Positions 18,541 through 28,090 of a stretch of DNA of 64,000 nt are shown here, piece by piece. A model generated the notes under the pieces. The model was not told the DNA's origin. It ran no database searches and saw nothing but the letters and a program-made list of their open reading frames with translations. This DNA comes from Sinorhizobium sp. 8-89 (GTDB taxonomy: Bacteria > Pseudomonadota > Alphaproteobacteria > Rhizobiales > Rhizobiaceae). The DNA lies in assembly GCF_030124325.1 (NCBI RefSeq), contig NZ_JASKLR010000004.1, forward strand, positions 62,001 through 126,000, in the 5' to 3' direction. Made by a program: the position numbers and the translations under genes. The number at the start of each line of letters is the position of its first letter. Position 1 is the first letter of the stretch.

Positions 18541-19581
18541 TCAGAGTGACGCCATGTCGATGACGAAGCGATAGCGCACGTCGCTTTTGACCACCCGCTC
18601 GTAGGCCTCGTTGATCTGACCAATCTCGATCGTCTCGATCTCGGAGACGATGCCGTGCTCGCTGCAGAAATCCAGCATCTCCTGGGTTTCCTTGATCGAG
18701 CCGATCATCGAGCCGGAAATGCTGCGCCGGGCCGGAACCAGCGAGAAGGCGTGGACCGGCACCGGATTCTCAGGAATGCCGACAAGCACCAGGTCGCCGT
18801 CGACCTTCAGGAGACTGAGATAAGCGTTCCAGTCGACCTCGGCGGCAACGGTGCAGATGATGAGGTCGAAGCTCCCAGCAAGCGCCTGGAACGTCTCCGG
18901 ATCGTTGGTCGCGTAATAATGATCCGCGCCGAGTTTCAGCCCGTCCTCCTTTTTGGAGAGGCTCTGGCTCAGCACCGTGACCTCGGCGCCCATCGCGTGG
19001 GCAAGCTTCACGCCCATGTGCCCGAGGCCACCCATGCCGACGATCGCAACCTTCTTGCCGGGTCCCGCCTTCCAGTGGCGGAGCGGCGAGTAAAGCGTTA
19101 TGCCGGCGCAAAGCAGCGGGGCGGCCGCGTCGAGCGGCAGGTTCTCGGGAATCGAAAGCACATAGCCTTCCTTGACGACGATATGATCCGAGTAGCCGCC
19201 CTGGGTCGGGGTCTTTCCGTCGGCCTCGACGCTGTTATAAGTCCCGACCAGACCCGGCATATAATGTTCCAGATCGAGATCGCGGGTGGCGCAGGTCGTG
19301 CAGGAATCGACGAAGCAGCCGATGCCGGCACGGTCGCCGACCTTGAACTTCGTGACCTTGGAACCAACCGCCGAAACGATGCCGACGATCTCGTGACCCG
19401 GCACCATGGGGAAAGTGGAATTGCCCCATTCGTTGCGGGCCTGATGGATATCGGAATGGCAGACGCCGCAATATTTGATGTCGATGACCACATCGTCGTC
19501 ACGCGGTTCGCGGCGCTCGAATGTGAAAGGTGTAAGCGGCTTCGAAGCATCGGTCGCCGCATATCCTCTAGCTATAGCCAT
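18541..19581 (-). CDS. zinc-dependent NAD(P) alcohol dehydrogenase (YahK/CAD-like)
   Basis: 346-residue medium-chain dehydrogenase. Catalytic zinc site: CGVCHSDIH and the GHEIVGIV motif. The structural zinc site is partly degenerate: [19 protein letters not shown] keeps three closely spaced Cys. The cofactor-binding Rossmann motif is [21 protein letters not shown]. The closest known families are YahK and Adh-type aldehyde reductases that use NADPH. Divergent from an AraC-type gene 220 bases away, its likely regulator. Confidence 0.9.
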   Translation of the reverse strand: MAIARGYAATDASKPLTPFTFERREPRDDDVVIDIKYCGVCHSDIHQARNEWGNSTFPMVPGHEIVGIVSAVGSKVTKFKVGDRAGIGCFVDSCTTCATRDLDLEHYMPGLVGTYNSVEADGKTPTQGGYSDHIVVKEGYVLSIPENLPLDAAAPLLCAGITLYSPLRHWKAGPGKKVAIVGMGGLGHMGVKLAHAMGAEVTVLSQSLSKKEDGLKLGADHYYATNDPETFQALAGSFDLIICTVAAEVDWNAYLSLLKVDGDLVLVGIPENPVPVHAFSLVPARRSISGSMIGSIKETQEMLDFCSEHGIVSEIETIEIGQINEAYERVVKSDVRYRFVIDMASL

Positions 19582-19801
19582 GGGTCTGTCCTTGATGTCT
19601 TGGGAACAATGCGCTCGTGAGGTGTGGACCTTGAGCGACAGGGCGGACTATGCTGTCCCCGAGCGATGATGCGTTAGAGCGATCCTGCAAGAGTTTTGCA
19701 CGATCCTGCATGAATGAAGGCACTGCCGTGGCGAGGCCGCGCAGGCAACCTATCTGAACGGCATACCGCGTAGACTTAAGATACTGTAAAGGCCGCTGAA
19801 T

Positions 19802-20743
19802 ATGACGACCACACAACAGACGCCACGCCACGATATGATCGACATCATTGCCCGTATCGCCGACAAGGATGGAGACCACGCAACGATCGTGCCGGGTCTC
19901 AGCATCCATCGGCATTCAGGCACAGCGAAACCGAACTGCGCAGCCTACAAGCCGAGCCTGGCGATCATCGTGCAAGGCGCCAAGCGCGTGGTAGTCGGCG
20001 ACGAGACCATCGTCTACGGCGCTTCGGACTACCTGTTGACCTCGATCGATCTGCCGGTCATCTCCCAGATCTCGCAGGCGTCGCCGAAAGAGCCGTACAT
20101 GAGCCTGGCGTTCCAGATCGATACCGGAAAGATCCCGGCACTGCTCGATCTGATCGGTAACCGCCCGGCGAAGCCGTCGGCCTCCGCCCGAGGAATGATG
20201 GTCAGCAAGATAACGCCCGATCTCGAAGACGCAGCGCTCCGTCTGCTGCGGCTGCTCGAGCGCCCGGACGACATCGCCGCCCTTCTGCCGTTGATCGAGC
20301 AGGAACTCCTCTACCGCCTGCTCATCGGGCCGCACGGCACGAGGCTCAGGCAGATGATGACGGCGGAAAGTCAGCCGCACCAGATCGGTCGCGCCGTCGC
20401 ATGGCTGAAGGAGCACTATACGCACCCTTTGCGCATCGACGATCTCGCGAGCCGCGTCAGCATGAGCGTTTCCTCGCTTCATCACCACTTCAAGGCGATC
20501 ACGGCGATGAGTCCGCTGCAGTATCAGAAGCAGCTCCGGCTGCAGGAAGCGAGGCGCCTGATGTTGGAAGAGCGCCTCGATGCAGGCGATGCCGGCCATC
20601 AGGTCGGCTATGAGAGCCAGTCGCAGTTCAGCCGCGAATATTCCCGCCAGTTCGGCGAGCCGCCGGCGCGCCATATCGGCCGCGTTCGCCGCAGCCTCGT
20701 CGAACGTTTGAGTGGCGAGGCGGAGATGCTGAGCGAGGGCTAA
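19802..20743 (+). CDS. AraC family transcriptional regulator (AraC_N type)
   Basis: 313 residues. The N-terminal cupin-like AraC_N domain (about 15-170) contains YKPSLAIIVQGAKRVVVGDE and YLLTSIDLPV. The C-terminal double helix-turn-helix contains RIDDLASRVSMSVSSLHHHFKAITAMSPLQYQKQLRL, then AGHQVGYESQSQFSREYSRQFGEPP. The AraC_N subfamily often controls a divergent alcohol dehydrogenase or reductase, as found here at 18541-19581. The shared region 19582-19801 should hold its operator. Confidence 0.9.
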   Translation: MTTTQQTPRHDMIDIIARIADKDGDHATIVPGLSIHRHSGTAKPNCAAYKPSLAIIVQGAKRVVVGDETIVYGASDYLLTSIDLPVISQISQASPKEPYMSLAFQIDTGKIPALLDLIGNRPAKPSASARGMMVSKITPDLEDAALRLLRLLERPDDIAALLPLIEQELLYRLLIGPHGTRLRQMMTAESQPHQIGRAVAWLKEHYTHPLRIDDLASRVSMSVSSLHHHFKAITAMSPLQYQKQLRLQEARRLMLEERLDAGDAGHQVGYESQSQFSREYSRQFGEPPARHIGRVRRSLVERLSGEAEMLSEG

Positions 20744-20798
20744 GTCCAGCTCAGCAAATCCTGTGTCCGGCCGCGGCCACCCTTGAGGAGAGCTCTGT

Positions 20799-23726
20799 TC
20801 ACCAGCCCTCTTCCAGCACCCGCTCCAGCATCCCGGCAAAGAAGTCGGCACTCTCGCGGCTGAGGCAGAGCGGCGGCTTGATCTTCAAGACATTCAGGTG
20901 ATCGCCGGTCGGCTGCATGATGACGCCGAGTTCAAGGAGGCGGTCGCAGATCGCCGCCGTCTCCTGCGTCGCGGGCTCCAGCGTTTCGCGGTCACGGACG
21001 AACTCGACGCCGAGATAAAGCCCCATGCCGTGGACCGCGCCTACGATCGGAAAGCGCTCGCCAAGCGCCTGCAGCCGCGCCTTGAGGTGGTCACCGACCG
21101 TGCACGCATTCTCCTGCAGCGCCTCGTCATGGAGAATGTCGAGAACGGTGAGGCCAACGACGGAGCTTACCGGACTGCCGCCGGACGACGAGAAGAAGTA
21201 GCCTTCCTTTTCCAGCGCCTCCGCGATCTCGCGCCGCGTGATGACGGCACCGAGCGGATGGCCGTTGCCCATGCCTTTGGCGACCGTGATGATGTCCGGA
21301 ACCACGCCCTGCTCTTCGAACCCCCAGAAATAGTGGCCGAGGCGGCCGTAACCCACCTGTACTTCGTCGGCGATGCAGACGCCGCCCCTCTCCCTGACCA
21401 TGGCGTAGACGGCCTCGAGATATCCCGGCGGCAGCGGGATCCCGCCGGCGTTTCCGTAGACCGCTTCGCAGACGAAGCCCGCGAGACCCTTGCGGCTCTC
21501 GTCGAGCTCCTCCAGTTTCTCTGTAACGGCGCGAACATAGTCGACGGTCGAGCCTTCTCCGCGAAACGGTCCGCGATAAGTGTTCGGGGAAACGACCGGG
21601 TGCACCCAATCGGGCCGCGTCCTCAGCGCTTGCGGGTTGTCGGCGATCGAGGTCGAGACCGCATCGCTCGCGACCGTCCAGCCGTGATAGGCTTCGAGCA
21701 GAGAGAGTATGTGGCGCGCGCCGGAGTGGGCCCAGGCGAGCCGGATCGCGAGGTCGTTCGCCTCCGAGCCGCTGTTGACGAGAAAGACCGTGTCGAGTCC
21801 CTCGGGCGCCAACCCCGCGAGCCGCTCCGAAAATTCCGCCACGGACGCATAGTGGAAGCGCGAATTGGTGTTGAGCAGCGACCATTGGCGCCCAACGGCC
21901 GCCGAAAGGCGCGGATGGCCGTGGCCGACGATCGTGACATTGTTGACCATGTCGAGATAGGCACGGCCCTCGACGTCGAAGAGATGTTCCTTCCAGCCAC
22001 GCTCGATCTGCGGCGGCTGCCGGTAATAATTCTTCTGCGGCCGCGCGAAATGACGTTGCCGGCGCTGAAGCAGTTCACCCGCCGCCGGCAGGGGCGCATC
22101 ACAATCGAAACCGAGCATTTGGGCCGGCGACGGGCAGAGCGCCCGCCAGGCTTCCGCCTGGTTCGCCGTCGCAAAGGGCGGCGGGTCTATTTCCGCCTCC
22201 GTTGACAGTTGGACGCGGATGAAGCCCAGTGCTGACCGATCACCGGGAACGACGCCGATCGGCGCGCCGGTTTCGATGGCCCCTTCCGCGCCATCGACCG
22301 GCTCGACGCCATTGAGATGGAGATGCAGCCCGTTGGTCGACAAAACCAGTTTTTCGCCGCGTCGCGCGAACTGCCCATCAAAGGGTGCGTGGACGGTCGT
22401 CTGCCCATGCAAGCAAAGATCGACGTGCAGCGCGAAGGTCGCAGGCGACTTTGCCTGGACAGGCCGCGTTTCTGTCAAACGAAATTCGCCGTAGCGTGTC
22501 GCCGAAGCGCCGGCCGCCCGCGCCGCCGATTGCAAAAGCAGCGCTTCCGTGTCCTCATAATGCCAGCGGTCGGCGGGGAGATGGGGGCCGAGAAGTGAAA
22601 GGTCGACAATACCGACGTGGCCGGGGGCGATGTCCGGCAGCAGCCGGCCGTCCGTCAGAGGTACGGTTAATGCCGCCCCCTTTCCCACGACCTGACGAAA
22701 TGCCTGCTCCATCAAGCCGAACGGCACGGAAAGCGCGACATCGAAGATTTCGCGCTCGTGGGCGGCGTTTCCTCGCACGTAGGCGTTGTCGGGATCGATC
22801 TCCAGCTGCTGCTCCGTACTCGCGACCAGGATGCCCGCTCGTGCCACGATGAGCGGCCAGAGCGCCTTCAGTTCAGCATCCGTCAGCGGGAACGCTGCGT
22901 GAAAAGCCCTGACCGCCGGCAAGATGAAGAAAGGATCGCCATCCGCGTGGTGAAGCAGCGATGCACAGGCAACCGCGAGTTCGGCGACGAGCCACCCCTT
23001 GAGGATATCGCCGAAATCGATCACGCCTTCAGGCACGAGCCGGCCGCTCGCCTCCGTCCTGCTCACGACGTTGTCGTCGGTGACGTCCTGGTGAATCGCC
23101 TGCACCCGCAACTGCGGCATGAGCGGTTGCACACGCCGCATGGCGCCGATCATCGCTTCGGCGATGCGTTTGCGCAGATCCACGTGAGCCATCGTCGACA
23201 GCAGATGCAGCGCGACCGGTCCCGCCCGCCGAAGGTCCCATTGCAGTTCCCGATCGAGCCCTGGATGGTCGAACTCGCGAAGCTCCCAGGCGAGCCGCCC
23301 GGCGAGAGCGCCGAGTTCGGCGACCGTTTGCACCGGAAGGTGCTTGCGCCGGGTCAAGGGCGTGCCATCGAGATAGGTGAGCAGCCGAAACTGATAGGGC
23401 ACGTCCCGGACAATTGCGTCGACAATCTCCTCGCCATTCAGTGTGGCTACTACAGCCGGCACCTTCGGAGCACCCGCGCTGGCGGCAAGATGATGAAGGG
23501 CCGCGTTCTGCGCCTCCAGTTCCACCCGCGCATATTCCAGCCGGCAGATTTTCAGGACGAAACGGCCGTCATCGGTGTCCACCCGATAGTTTTGGTCCTG
23601 CTGGCTACCGAGTTCTGTGAGGGCGCCGGAAAGACCGTAGTGTTCCGACAGGATGCGTTTCGCCTCCTCGACGGACACATCCGGCCTTGCGAGTTGCGTG
23701 CGGAGCTTGAGCGACTCTCCGTCCAT
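20799..23726 (-). CDS. phosphotransferase / M23-like / class III aminotransferase fusion
   Basis: 975 residues from the ATG at 23726; the frame stays open to 23777. Three parts are visible. First, an APH/hydroxylysine-kinase-like domain (about 30-290) with HQDVTDDNVV and DFGD. Second, an M23/lysostaphin-like beta domain (about 390-510). Third, a PLP-dependent class III aminotransferase (about 560-970) with the cofactor lysine in TVAKGMGNGHPLGAVI. In animals a hydroxylysine kinase and related ammonio-phospholyases act in sequence, and bacterial fusions of the two are known. A phosphorylate-then-eliminate enzyme is therefore plausible. It lies 31 bases after hutC on the same strand. Confidence 0.85.
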   Translation of the reverse strand: MDGESLKLRTQLARPDVSVEEAKRILSEHYGLSGALTELGSQQDQNYRVDTDDGRFVLKICRLEYARVELEAQNAALHHLAASAGAPKVPAVVATLNGEEIVDAIVRDVPYQFRLLTYLDGTPLTRRKHLPVQTVAELGALAGRLAWELREFDHPGLDRELQWDLRRAGPVALHLLSTMAHVDLRKRIAEAMIGAMRRVQPLMPQLRVQAIHQDVTDDNVVSRTEASGRLVPEGVIDFGDILKGWLVAELAVACASLLHHADGDPFFILPAVRAFHAAFPLTDAELKALWPLIVARAGILVASTEQQLEIDPDNAYVRGNAAHEREIFDVALSVPFGLMEQAFRQVVGKGAALTVPLTDGRLLPDIAPGHVGIVDLSLLGPHLPADRWHYEDTEALLLQSAARAAGASATRYGEFRLTETRPVQAKSPATFALHVDLCLHGQTTVHAPFDGQFARRGEKLVLSTNGLHLHLNGVEPVDGAEGAIETGAPIGVVPGDRSALGFIRVQLSTEAEIDPPPFATANQAEAWRALCPSPAQMLGFDCDAPLPAAGELLQRRQRHFARPQKNYYRQPPQIERGWKEHLFDVEGRAYLDMVNNVTIVGHGHPRLSAAVGRQWSLLNTNSRFHYASVAEFSERLAGLAPEGLDTVFLVNSGSEANDLAIRLAWAHSGARHILSLLEAYHGWTVASDAVSTSIADNPQALRTRPDWVHPVVSPNTYRGPFRGEGSTVDYVRAVTEKLEELDESRKGLAGFVCEAVYGNAGGIPLPPGYLEAVYAMVRERGGVCIADEVQVGYGRLGHYFWGFEEQGVVPDIITVAKGMGNGHPLGAVITRREIAEALEKEGYFFSSSGGSPVSSVVGLTVLDILHDEALQENACTVGDHLKARLQALGERFPIVGAVHGMGLYLGVEFVRDRETLEPATQETAAICDRLLELGVIMQPTGDHLNVLKIKPPLCLSRESADFFAGMLERVLEEGW

Positions 23727-23757
23727 TCTTCCATCCCTGTCTATTCGCGGGACCGCC

Positions 23758-24501
23758 TCACTGCGAGGCGCCTTCAAGGCGATAGCGCGTGCCTGGATAA
23801 AGCAGCCGCGCGGTCGTCACGCTCGCCGTTTCCGACCAGGTCCGTCTGCGGATCATCAGGCACGGTTCGTTGCGGCCGATCGCGAGAAGCTTGCATTCCC
23901 ACGGCTTGGGCGACACGGCCTCGACGATCTGTTCAGTGCGGGTGATCGGCGCCACCAAGGTCAGATAGGCGTTCGGGGTCATGGTCCGGAAATCCTGCGC
24001 CATGTAGTCTGGACAGACCGCCGGGTTGACGAACCGATCCTCGATCTGGATCGGCACCTCGTTCTCGCAGTGGACCATGATCGAATGGAACACCCTGGCG
24101 CCCGTCGGAAGCCCGAGCGCATGGCCGATCTCCGGGCCCGCCGGCTCCTCCTGCAACAGGGTCAGCCGGGAGGTGTGCCGATGGCCGCGCTCGCGGATCT
24201 CGTCCGCGATATTGCGGACCTCGAGGAGCGCCGTGCTGCCCTTATGCGCCGCGACGAAGGACCCGACGCCCTGAACCCGAGTGATCGCGCCTTCGCTCGC
24301 GAGCTCGCGCAACGCTCTGTTCGCCGTCATCCGGCTGACGCCGAGATCCGCGACGATGTCGTTTTCCGACGGTATCCGGTGATTGGCGGGCCATTCCCCG
24401 CTCTCGATCCGGCTGCGAATGAACTGCTTTACCGCCTCATAGCGCGGCACAGGCCCTTCCGCGAAGGCCGACATGTCGCTCGTCCGCCCCGGTGGCGTCA
24501 T
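23758..24501 (-). CDS. hutC: histidine utilization repressor HutC (GntR family)
   Basis: 247 residues; the ATG at 24501 has GGGAG six bases upstream. N-terminal winged helix: YEAVKQFIRSRIESGEW, then SENDIVADLGVSRMTANRALRELASEG. C-terminal UTRA ligand domain ends in TTARLLYPGTRYRLEG. HutC represses hut genes and is released by urocanate. It is divergent from hutF across 135 bases, where its operator should lie, and upstream of the kinase/aminotransferase fusion, which may share its control. Confidence 0.93.
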   Translation of the reverse strand: MTPPGRTSDMSAFAEGPVPRYEAVKQFIRSRIESGEWPANHRIPSENDIVADLGVSRMTANRALRELASEGAITRVQGVGSFVAAHKGSTALLEVRNIADEIRERGHRHTSRLTLLQEEPAGPEIGHALGLPTGARVFHSIMVHCENEVPIQIEDRFVNPAVCPDYMAQDFRTMTPNAYLTLVAPITRTEQIVEAVSPKPWECKLLAIGRNEPCLMIRRRTWSETASVTTARLLYPGTRYRLEGASQ

Positions 24502-24595
24502 TGTCTACTCCCATCTTATGCCGATGAAGGCTGCGGCCCCTCACGGCATCGATGATTCTTTTCGTCCATTTTAGCCTTGCGCGCCACCATAAAAT

Positions 24596-24636
24596 ATCTA
24601 TAGTTCCATATACAACCACGTACAGGAAAAACGCAC
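24596..24636. promoter_or_regulatory. candidate HutC operator/promoter region of hutF
   Basis: The hutC-hutF gap becomes AT-rich just before hutF and holds CTATAG (24598-24603) and CATATACAAC (24607-24616), read on the other strand as GTTGTATATG. HutC sites in other proteobacteria are palindromes built on a TTGTAT-type half site, so one half site is seen here. Assignment is by position and partial match only. Confidence 0.35.
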
Positions 24637-26013
24637 GTGCCAACTTTTCCCGTCCCCCGGCTCTTCGCGGAGCGCGCTCTTCTTACAACCGGCTGGGCCG
24701 AAAACGTGGCAATTACTCTTGACGGCAACGGCGGTATCGCGTCGGCTGTGACGGACCAAGCGCCTGCGGAAGGTGACGAGCGGCTTTCCGGACCTGTCGT
24801 TCCAGCGATCGCCAACCTTCATTCCCATGCGTTCCAGCGCGCCATGGCTGGTCTTGCCGAAGTGGCTGGTGCCGGCGGCGACAGTTTCTGGACCTGGCGC
24901 GAGGAAATGTATCGCACGGTGAGCCTCGTCGACCCCGAGGACGTCGAGGCCATAGCCGCCAAGCTTTACATGGAGATGCTGAAGGGTGGCTTCGGCCGCG
25001 TGGTCGAGTTTCACTATCTTCACCACCAGGCGGATGGCACGCCCTACACCGACCCGGCGGAAATGTCGCTTCGGATATTGAATGCGGCTGAGGCGACAGG
25101 CATCGGCCTGACGCATCTGCCGGTCTTCTATGCCCACGCCAATTTCGGCGGTGTGGCGCCCAATCCCGGTCAGCGTCCGTTCCTGCATGATTCGGATCGC
25201 TTTCTCGCTCTTCTCGATCGCCTCGTTCCCGCCTGCTCGAAGAGCGGAGCCAGGCTCGGCTATGCCATTCATTCGTTGCGTGCCGCGACACCGGACGAGA
25301 TGCGGACGATCCTCGACACGGCTCCGGTCTCCGGACCCATTCATATTCACGTGGCCGAGCAGACGCGCGAAGTCGACGACTGCCTCGCATGGAGCGGCAG
25401 GCGGCCGGTCGAATGGCTTCTCGATGAGATGCCCGTCGACGCGCGCTGGTGCGCCATTCATGCGACGCACATGACGGCGGAGGAAACGAAGCGCCTGGCA
25501 CACTCCGGGGCGGTTGCCGGCCTCTGCCCCGCGACCGAGGCCAATCTCGGCGATGGCATCTTTCCGGCGGTCGATTTTATCGCCGAGGGTGGCCGCGTCG
25601 GCATCGGCACCGATAGCCACGTGGCAACGAGCGTCGCGGAAGAACTGCGGCTTCTCGAATACGGCCAGCGGTTGCGCGATCGCCGGCGCAACAGGCTTGC
25701 CGCCGGGCCCGGCGCGTCCGTCGGGCGGTCGATCTTCGAGGCCGCCCTTGCCGGCGGAGCGCAAGCGGCCGGTCTCGATGCCCCCGGCATCAAGGCAGGC
25801 GCGCGTGCGGACCTCGTCGTCCTCGACGGCGACAACCCCTACATCGCTGCCGCAAGCGGCAACCAGATTCTCGACCGCTGGCTTTTCGCGCTCGGCGGCG
25901 AGACGGTCCGCGACGTCATGGTCGCTGGCCAATGGAAGATCCGCAATGGACGCCATGATCGGGAGGAAGACATCGACCGCGCCTTCGCGCGGGTTCTGAC
26001 GAAACTGAAATAG
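24637..26013 (+). CDS. hutF: formimidoylglutamate deiminase
   Basis: 458-residue amidohydrolase of the HutF family. It converts N-formimino-L-glutamate to N-formyl-L-glutamate and ammonia. Seen: the metal-binding NLHSHAFQRAMAG, IHIHVAEQ, CAIHATHM and GIGTDSHVATS, all in order for a mononuclear amidohydrolase. The start is GTG (24637) with AGGA nine bases upstream. The five-step hut route with HutF also needs HutG, HutU and HutI, none of which is in this window, so the pathway must be split across the genome. Confidence 0.94.
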   Translation: MPTFPVPRLFAERALLTTGWAENVAITLDGNGGIASAVTDQAPAEGDERLSGPVVPAIANLHSHAFQRAMAGLAEVAGAGGDSFWTWREEMYRTVSLVDPEDVEAIAAKLYMEMLKGGFGRVVEFHYLHHQADGTPYTDPAEMSLRILNAAEATGIGLTHLPVFYAHANFGGVAPNPGQRPFLHDSDRFLALLDRLVPACSKSGARLGYAIHSLRAATPDEMRTILDTAPVSGPIHIHVAEQTREVDDCLAWSGRRPVEWLLDEMPVDARWCAIHATHMTAEETKRLAHSGAVAGLCPATEANLGDGIFPAVDFIAEGGRVGIGTDSHVATSVAEELRLLEYGQRLRDRRRNRLAAGPGASVGRSIFEAALAGGAQAAGLDAPGIKAGARADLVVLDGDNPYIAAASGNQILDRWLFALGGETVRDVMVAGQWKIRNGRHDREEDIDRAFARVLTKLK

Positions 26014-26047
26014 TCATCGAAGCTACGATCAAAAAAGGGGAATGCGC

Positions 26048-27082
26048 ATGTCGATCAGCACTATGAAACTCACTCTTGCCGCCGCCGGCCTGATGCTTGC
26101 GGCCTCGACCGTCAGCGCCAACGCCTCCTATTGCGGCGACGGCAAGACCGTGACCTTTGCCGGCATAGACTGGGAGAGCGGCGCCTTCATCACCGAAGTC
26201 ATGAAGACGATTCTTGCCAAGGGTTACGACTGCCAGGTGGATTCCATCCCCGGCAACTCGGTGACGCTGGAACAGGCGACCGCCAACAACGACGTCCAGA
26301 TTTTCGCCGAAGAATGGCTCGGCCGCTCGGACGTGTGGAACAAGGCCGTCGAAGAAAAGAAGGTCGTCGCCGTCGGCAAGACCTTCGTCGGCGCCAGCGA
26401 AGGCTGGTTCGTGCCGGACTATGTGGTTCACGGTGACCCCTCGCGCAATATCGAGGCGAAGGCACCGGACTTGAAGAGTGTCTCGCAGCTCTCCGATCCG
26501 AAGATCGCCGAGATCTTTGCAGATCCGGAGGAGCCGTCGAAGGGCCGTTTCCTGAATTGCCCATCCGGCTGGACCTGCGAAGGTGTAAGCTCCGCCAAGC
26601 TCGAAGCTTACAAACTCGGCGAAACCTATGTGAACTTCCGCCCCGGCACCGGCACGGCGCTCGATTCGGCGATCACCTCGGCCTATTTGCAGGGCGAGCC
26701 GATCCTCTTCTATTACTGGTCTCCCACCGCAATCATGGGCAAGTTCAAGCTGGTCCAGCTCGAAGAGCCGGCCTACAACGAAGCCTGCTGGAAGGAATTG
26801 AGCAGCGCCAACGGCAAGCGTGACGAAGGCTGCGCCTTCCCCTCGGTCGACGTTGCCTATGGCGTGAACAGCACCTTCGCTGCGGAAGCGCCGGAAATCG
26901 TCGCGATTCTCGAAAAGGCAACCTTCCCGCTTGAGGATGTCAACGGCAGCCTCGCCTACATGGCCGACAACAAGGTCGACGCCACGGAGGCTGCTGCCGA
27001 GTTCCTGAAGACCAAGGGCGACGTCTGGGGCAAGTGGGTCTCCGACGAGGCGCGCGGCAAGATCGAAGCAAGCCTGAAGTAA
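26048..27082 (+). CDS. hutX: histidine/betaine ABC transporter periplasmic binding protein
   Basis: 344 residues from the ATG at 26048. An ATG at 26042 lies only one base after the GGGG Shine-Dalgarno, so the second is better. A signal peptide ends near STVSANA. The OpuAC-type ligand domain contains TFAGIDWESGAFITEVMK, FAEEWLGRSDVWN, and NFRPGTGTALDSAI. Paralogues bind betaines; in S. meliloti HutX binds histidine and also affects proline and betaine uptake. First gene of the hutXWV transporter and 34 bases after hutF. Confidence 0.9.
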   Translation: MSISTMKLTLAAAGLMLAASTVSANASYCGDGKTVTFAGIDWESGAFITEVMKTILAKGYDCQVDSIPGNSVTLEQATANNDVQIFAEEWLGRSDVWNKAVEEKKVVAVGKTFVGASEGWFVPDYVVHGDPSRNIEAKAPDLKSVSQLSDPKIAEIFADPEEPSKGRFLNCPSGWTCEGVSSAKLEAYKLGETYVNFRPGTGTALDSAITSAYLQGEPILFYYWSPTAIMGKFKLVQLEEPAYNEACWKELSSANGKRDEGCAFPSVDVAYGVNSTFAAEAPEIVAILEKATFPLEDVNGSLAYMADNKVDATEAAAEFLKTKGDVWGKWVSDEARGKIEASLK

Positions 27083-27107
27083 CGACAGTTTTGCCGAACC
27101 GTGCCCG

Positions 27108-27146
27108 CCACGCCCCTTCCGCCTTCAGCGCGGGACGGGGGCGTGG
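27108..27146 (+). other. intercistronic stem-loop between hutX and hutW
   Basis: CCACGCCCC (27108-27116) pairs perfectly with GGGGCGTGG (27138-27146), with no T-run after it. It lies in the 150-base gap after the binding-protein gene. Such hairpins often protect the transcript of the abundant binding protein; that role is inferred. Confidence 0.55.
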
Positions 27147-27232
27147 CAGCCATGGCTTAAAAGCTGTTTCCGTAGAGCAGGCAGGTTTGCGGTTGAAGAC
27201 CGCCAAGGTGCCTGAACAAGGAACGACATCCG

Positions 27233-28090
27233 ATGTTTCCGGACTCTCTCAATCTCTCCATCCGGGCGCCTGTGAATGACTTCATCCAAGCGCTCGTCAC
27301 CAACTATGGCTGGGTCTTCAAGGCGATCAGCGGCGTCATCCTGAAAGCGGTGCTGTTCATCGAATGGATCCTGCGCGGCCTGCCCTGGTGGCTCGTCATT
27401 CTCGCCTTCATGGCACTCGCCTGGCAGAGTTCGCGTCGCTGGTCGCTGACGATCGCCGTTGGCGCCCTGCTGCTTGCCGTTGGCGTGCTCGGCCTCTGGG
27501 ATTTGACCATGCAGACGCTGGCGCTGATGCTGATGGCCACCATCGTCTCGGTGGTGATCGGCGTGCCGATGGGTATTCTTGTCGCCAAGAGCCGGGTCGT
27601 CCGCAACATCACGCTGCCCGTGCTCGACGTCATGCAGACGATGCCGAGCTTCGTCTATCTCATTCCGGCGCTGATGCTTTTCGGCCTCGGCAAGGTGCCG
27701 GCCATCCTCGCCACCATCATCTATGCCGTACCGCCGCTGATCCGTCTCACCGATCTCGGCATCCGCCAGGTCGACACGGAGGTTGTCGAGGCAGCGACCG
27801 CCTTCGGCGGCAGCCCGTCGCAGATCCTTTTCGGGGTCGAGCTGCCGCTTGCGACGCCGACCATCATGGCGGGTCTCAACCAGACGATCATGATGGCGCT
27901 TTCCATGGTGGTGGTGGCCTCGATGATCGGTGCGCGCGGTCTCGGCGAGCAGGTTCTGAACGGCATTCAGACTCTCGACGTCGGCAAGGGCCTGGAGGCT
28001 GGCATCGGCATCGTCATCCTGGCGATCGTGCTCGACCGCATTACGCAGGGCTTCGGCAAGGCCCGAACGGAGGATGCCCGCAATGGCTGA
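27233..28090 (+). CDS. hutW: histidine/betaine ABC transporter permease
   Basis: 285 residues with about six membrane segments. The OpuAB/ProW-type permease motif EAATAFGGSPSQILFGVELPLATPTIMAGLNQTIM carries the EAA-G loop that docks on the ATPase. Its stop (28088-28090) overlaps the hutV start, so the two are coupled. Moves the ligand delivered by HutX across the inner membrane. Confidence 0.92.
   Translation: MFPDSLNLSIRAPVNDFIQALVTNYGWVFKAISGVILKAVLFIEWILRGLPWWLVILAFMALAWQSSRRWSLTIAVGALLLAVGVLGLWDLTMQTLALMLMATIVSVVIGVPMGILVAKSRVVRNITLPVLDVMQTMPSFVYLIPALMLFGLGKVPAILATIIYAVPPLIRLTDLGIRQVDTEVVEAATAFGGSPSQILFGVELPLATPTIMAGLNQTIMMALSMVVVASMIGARGLGEQVLNGIQTLDVGKGLEAGIGIVILAIVLDRITQGFGKARTEDARNG

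Noticed and set aside
24598..25956. 452-codon minus-strand frame opposite hutF
   Set aside because: Mirror frame of hutF; no family similarity and no ribosome-binding site.
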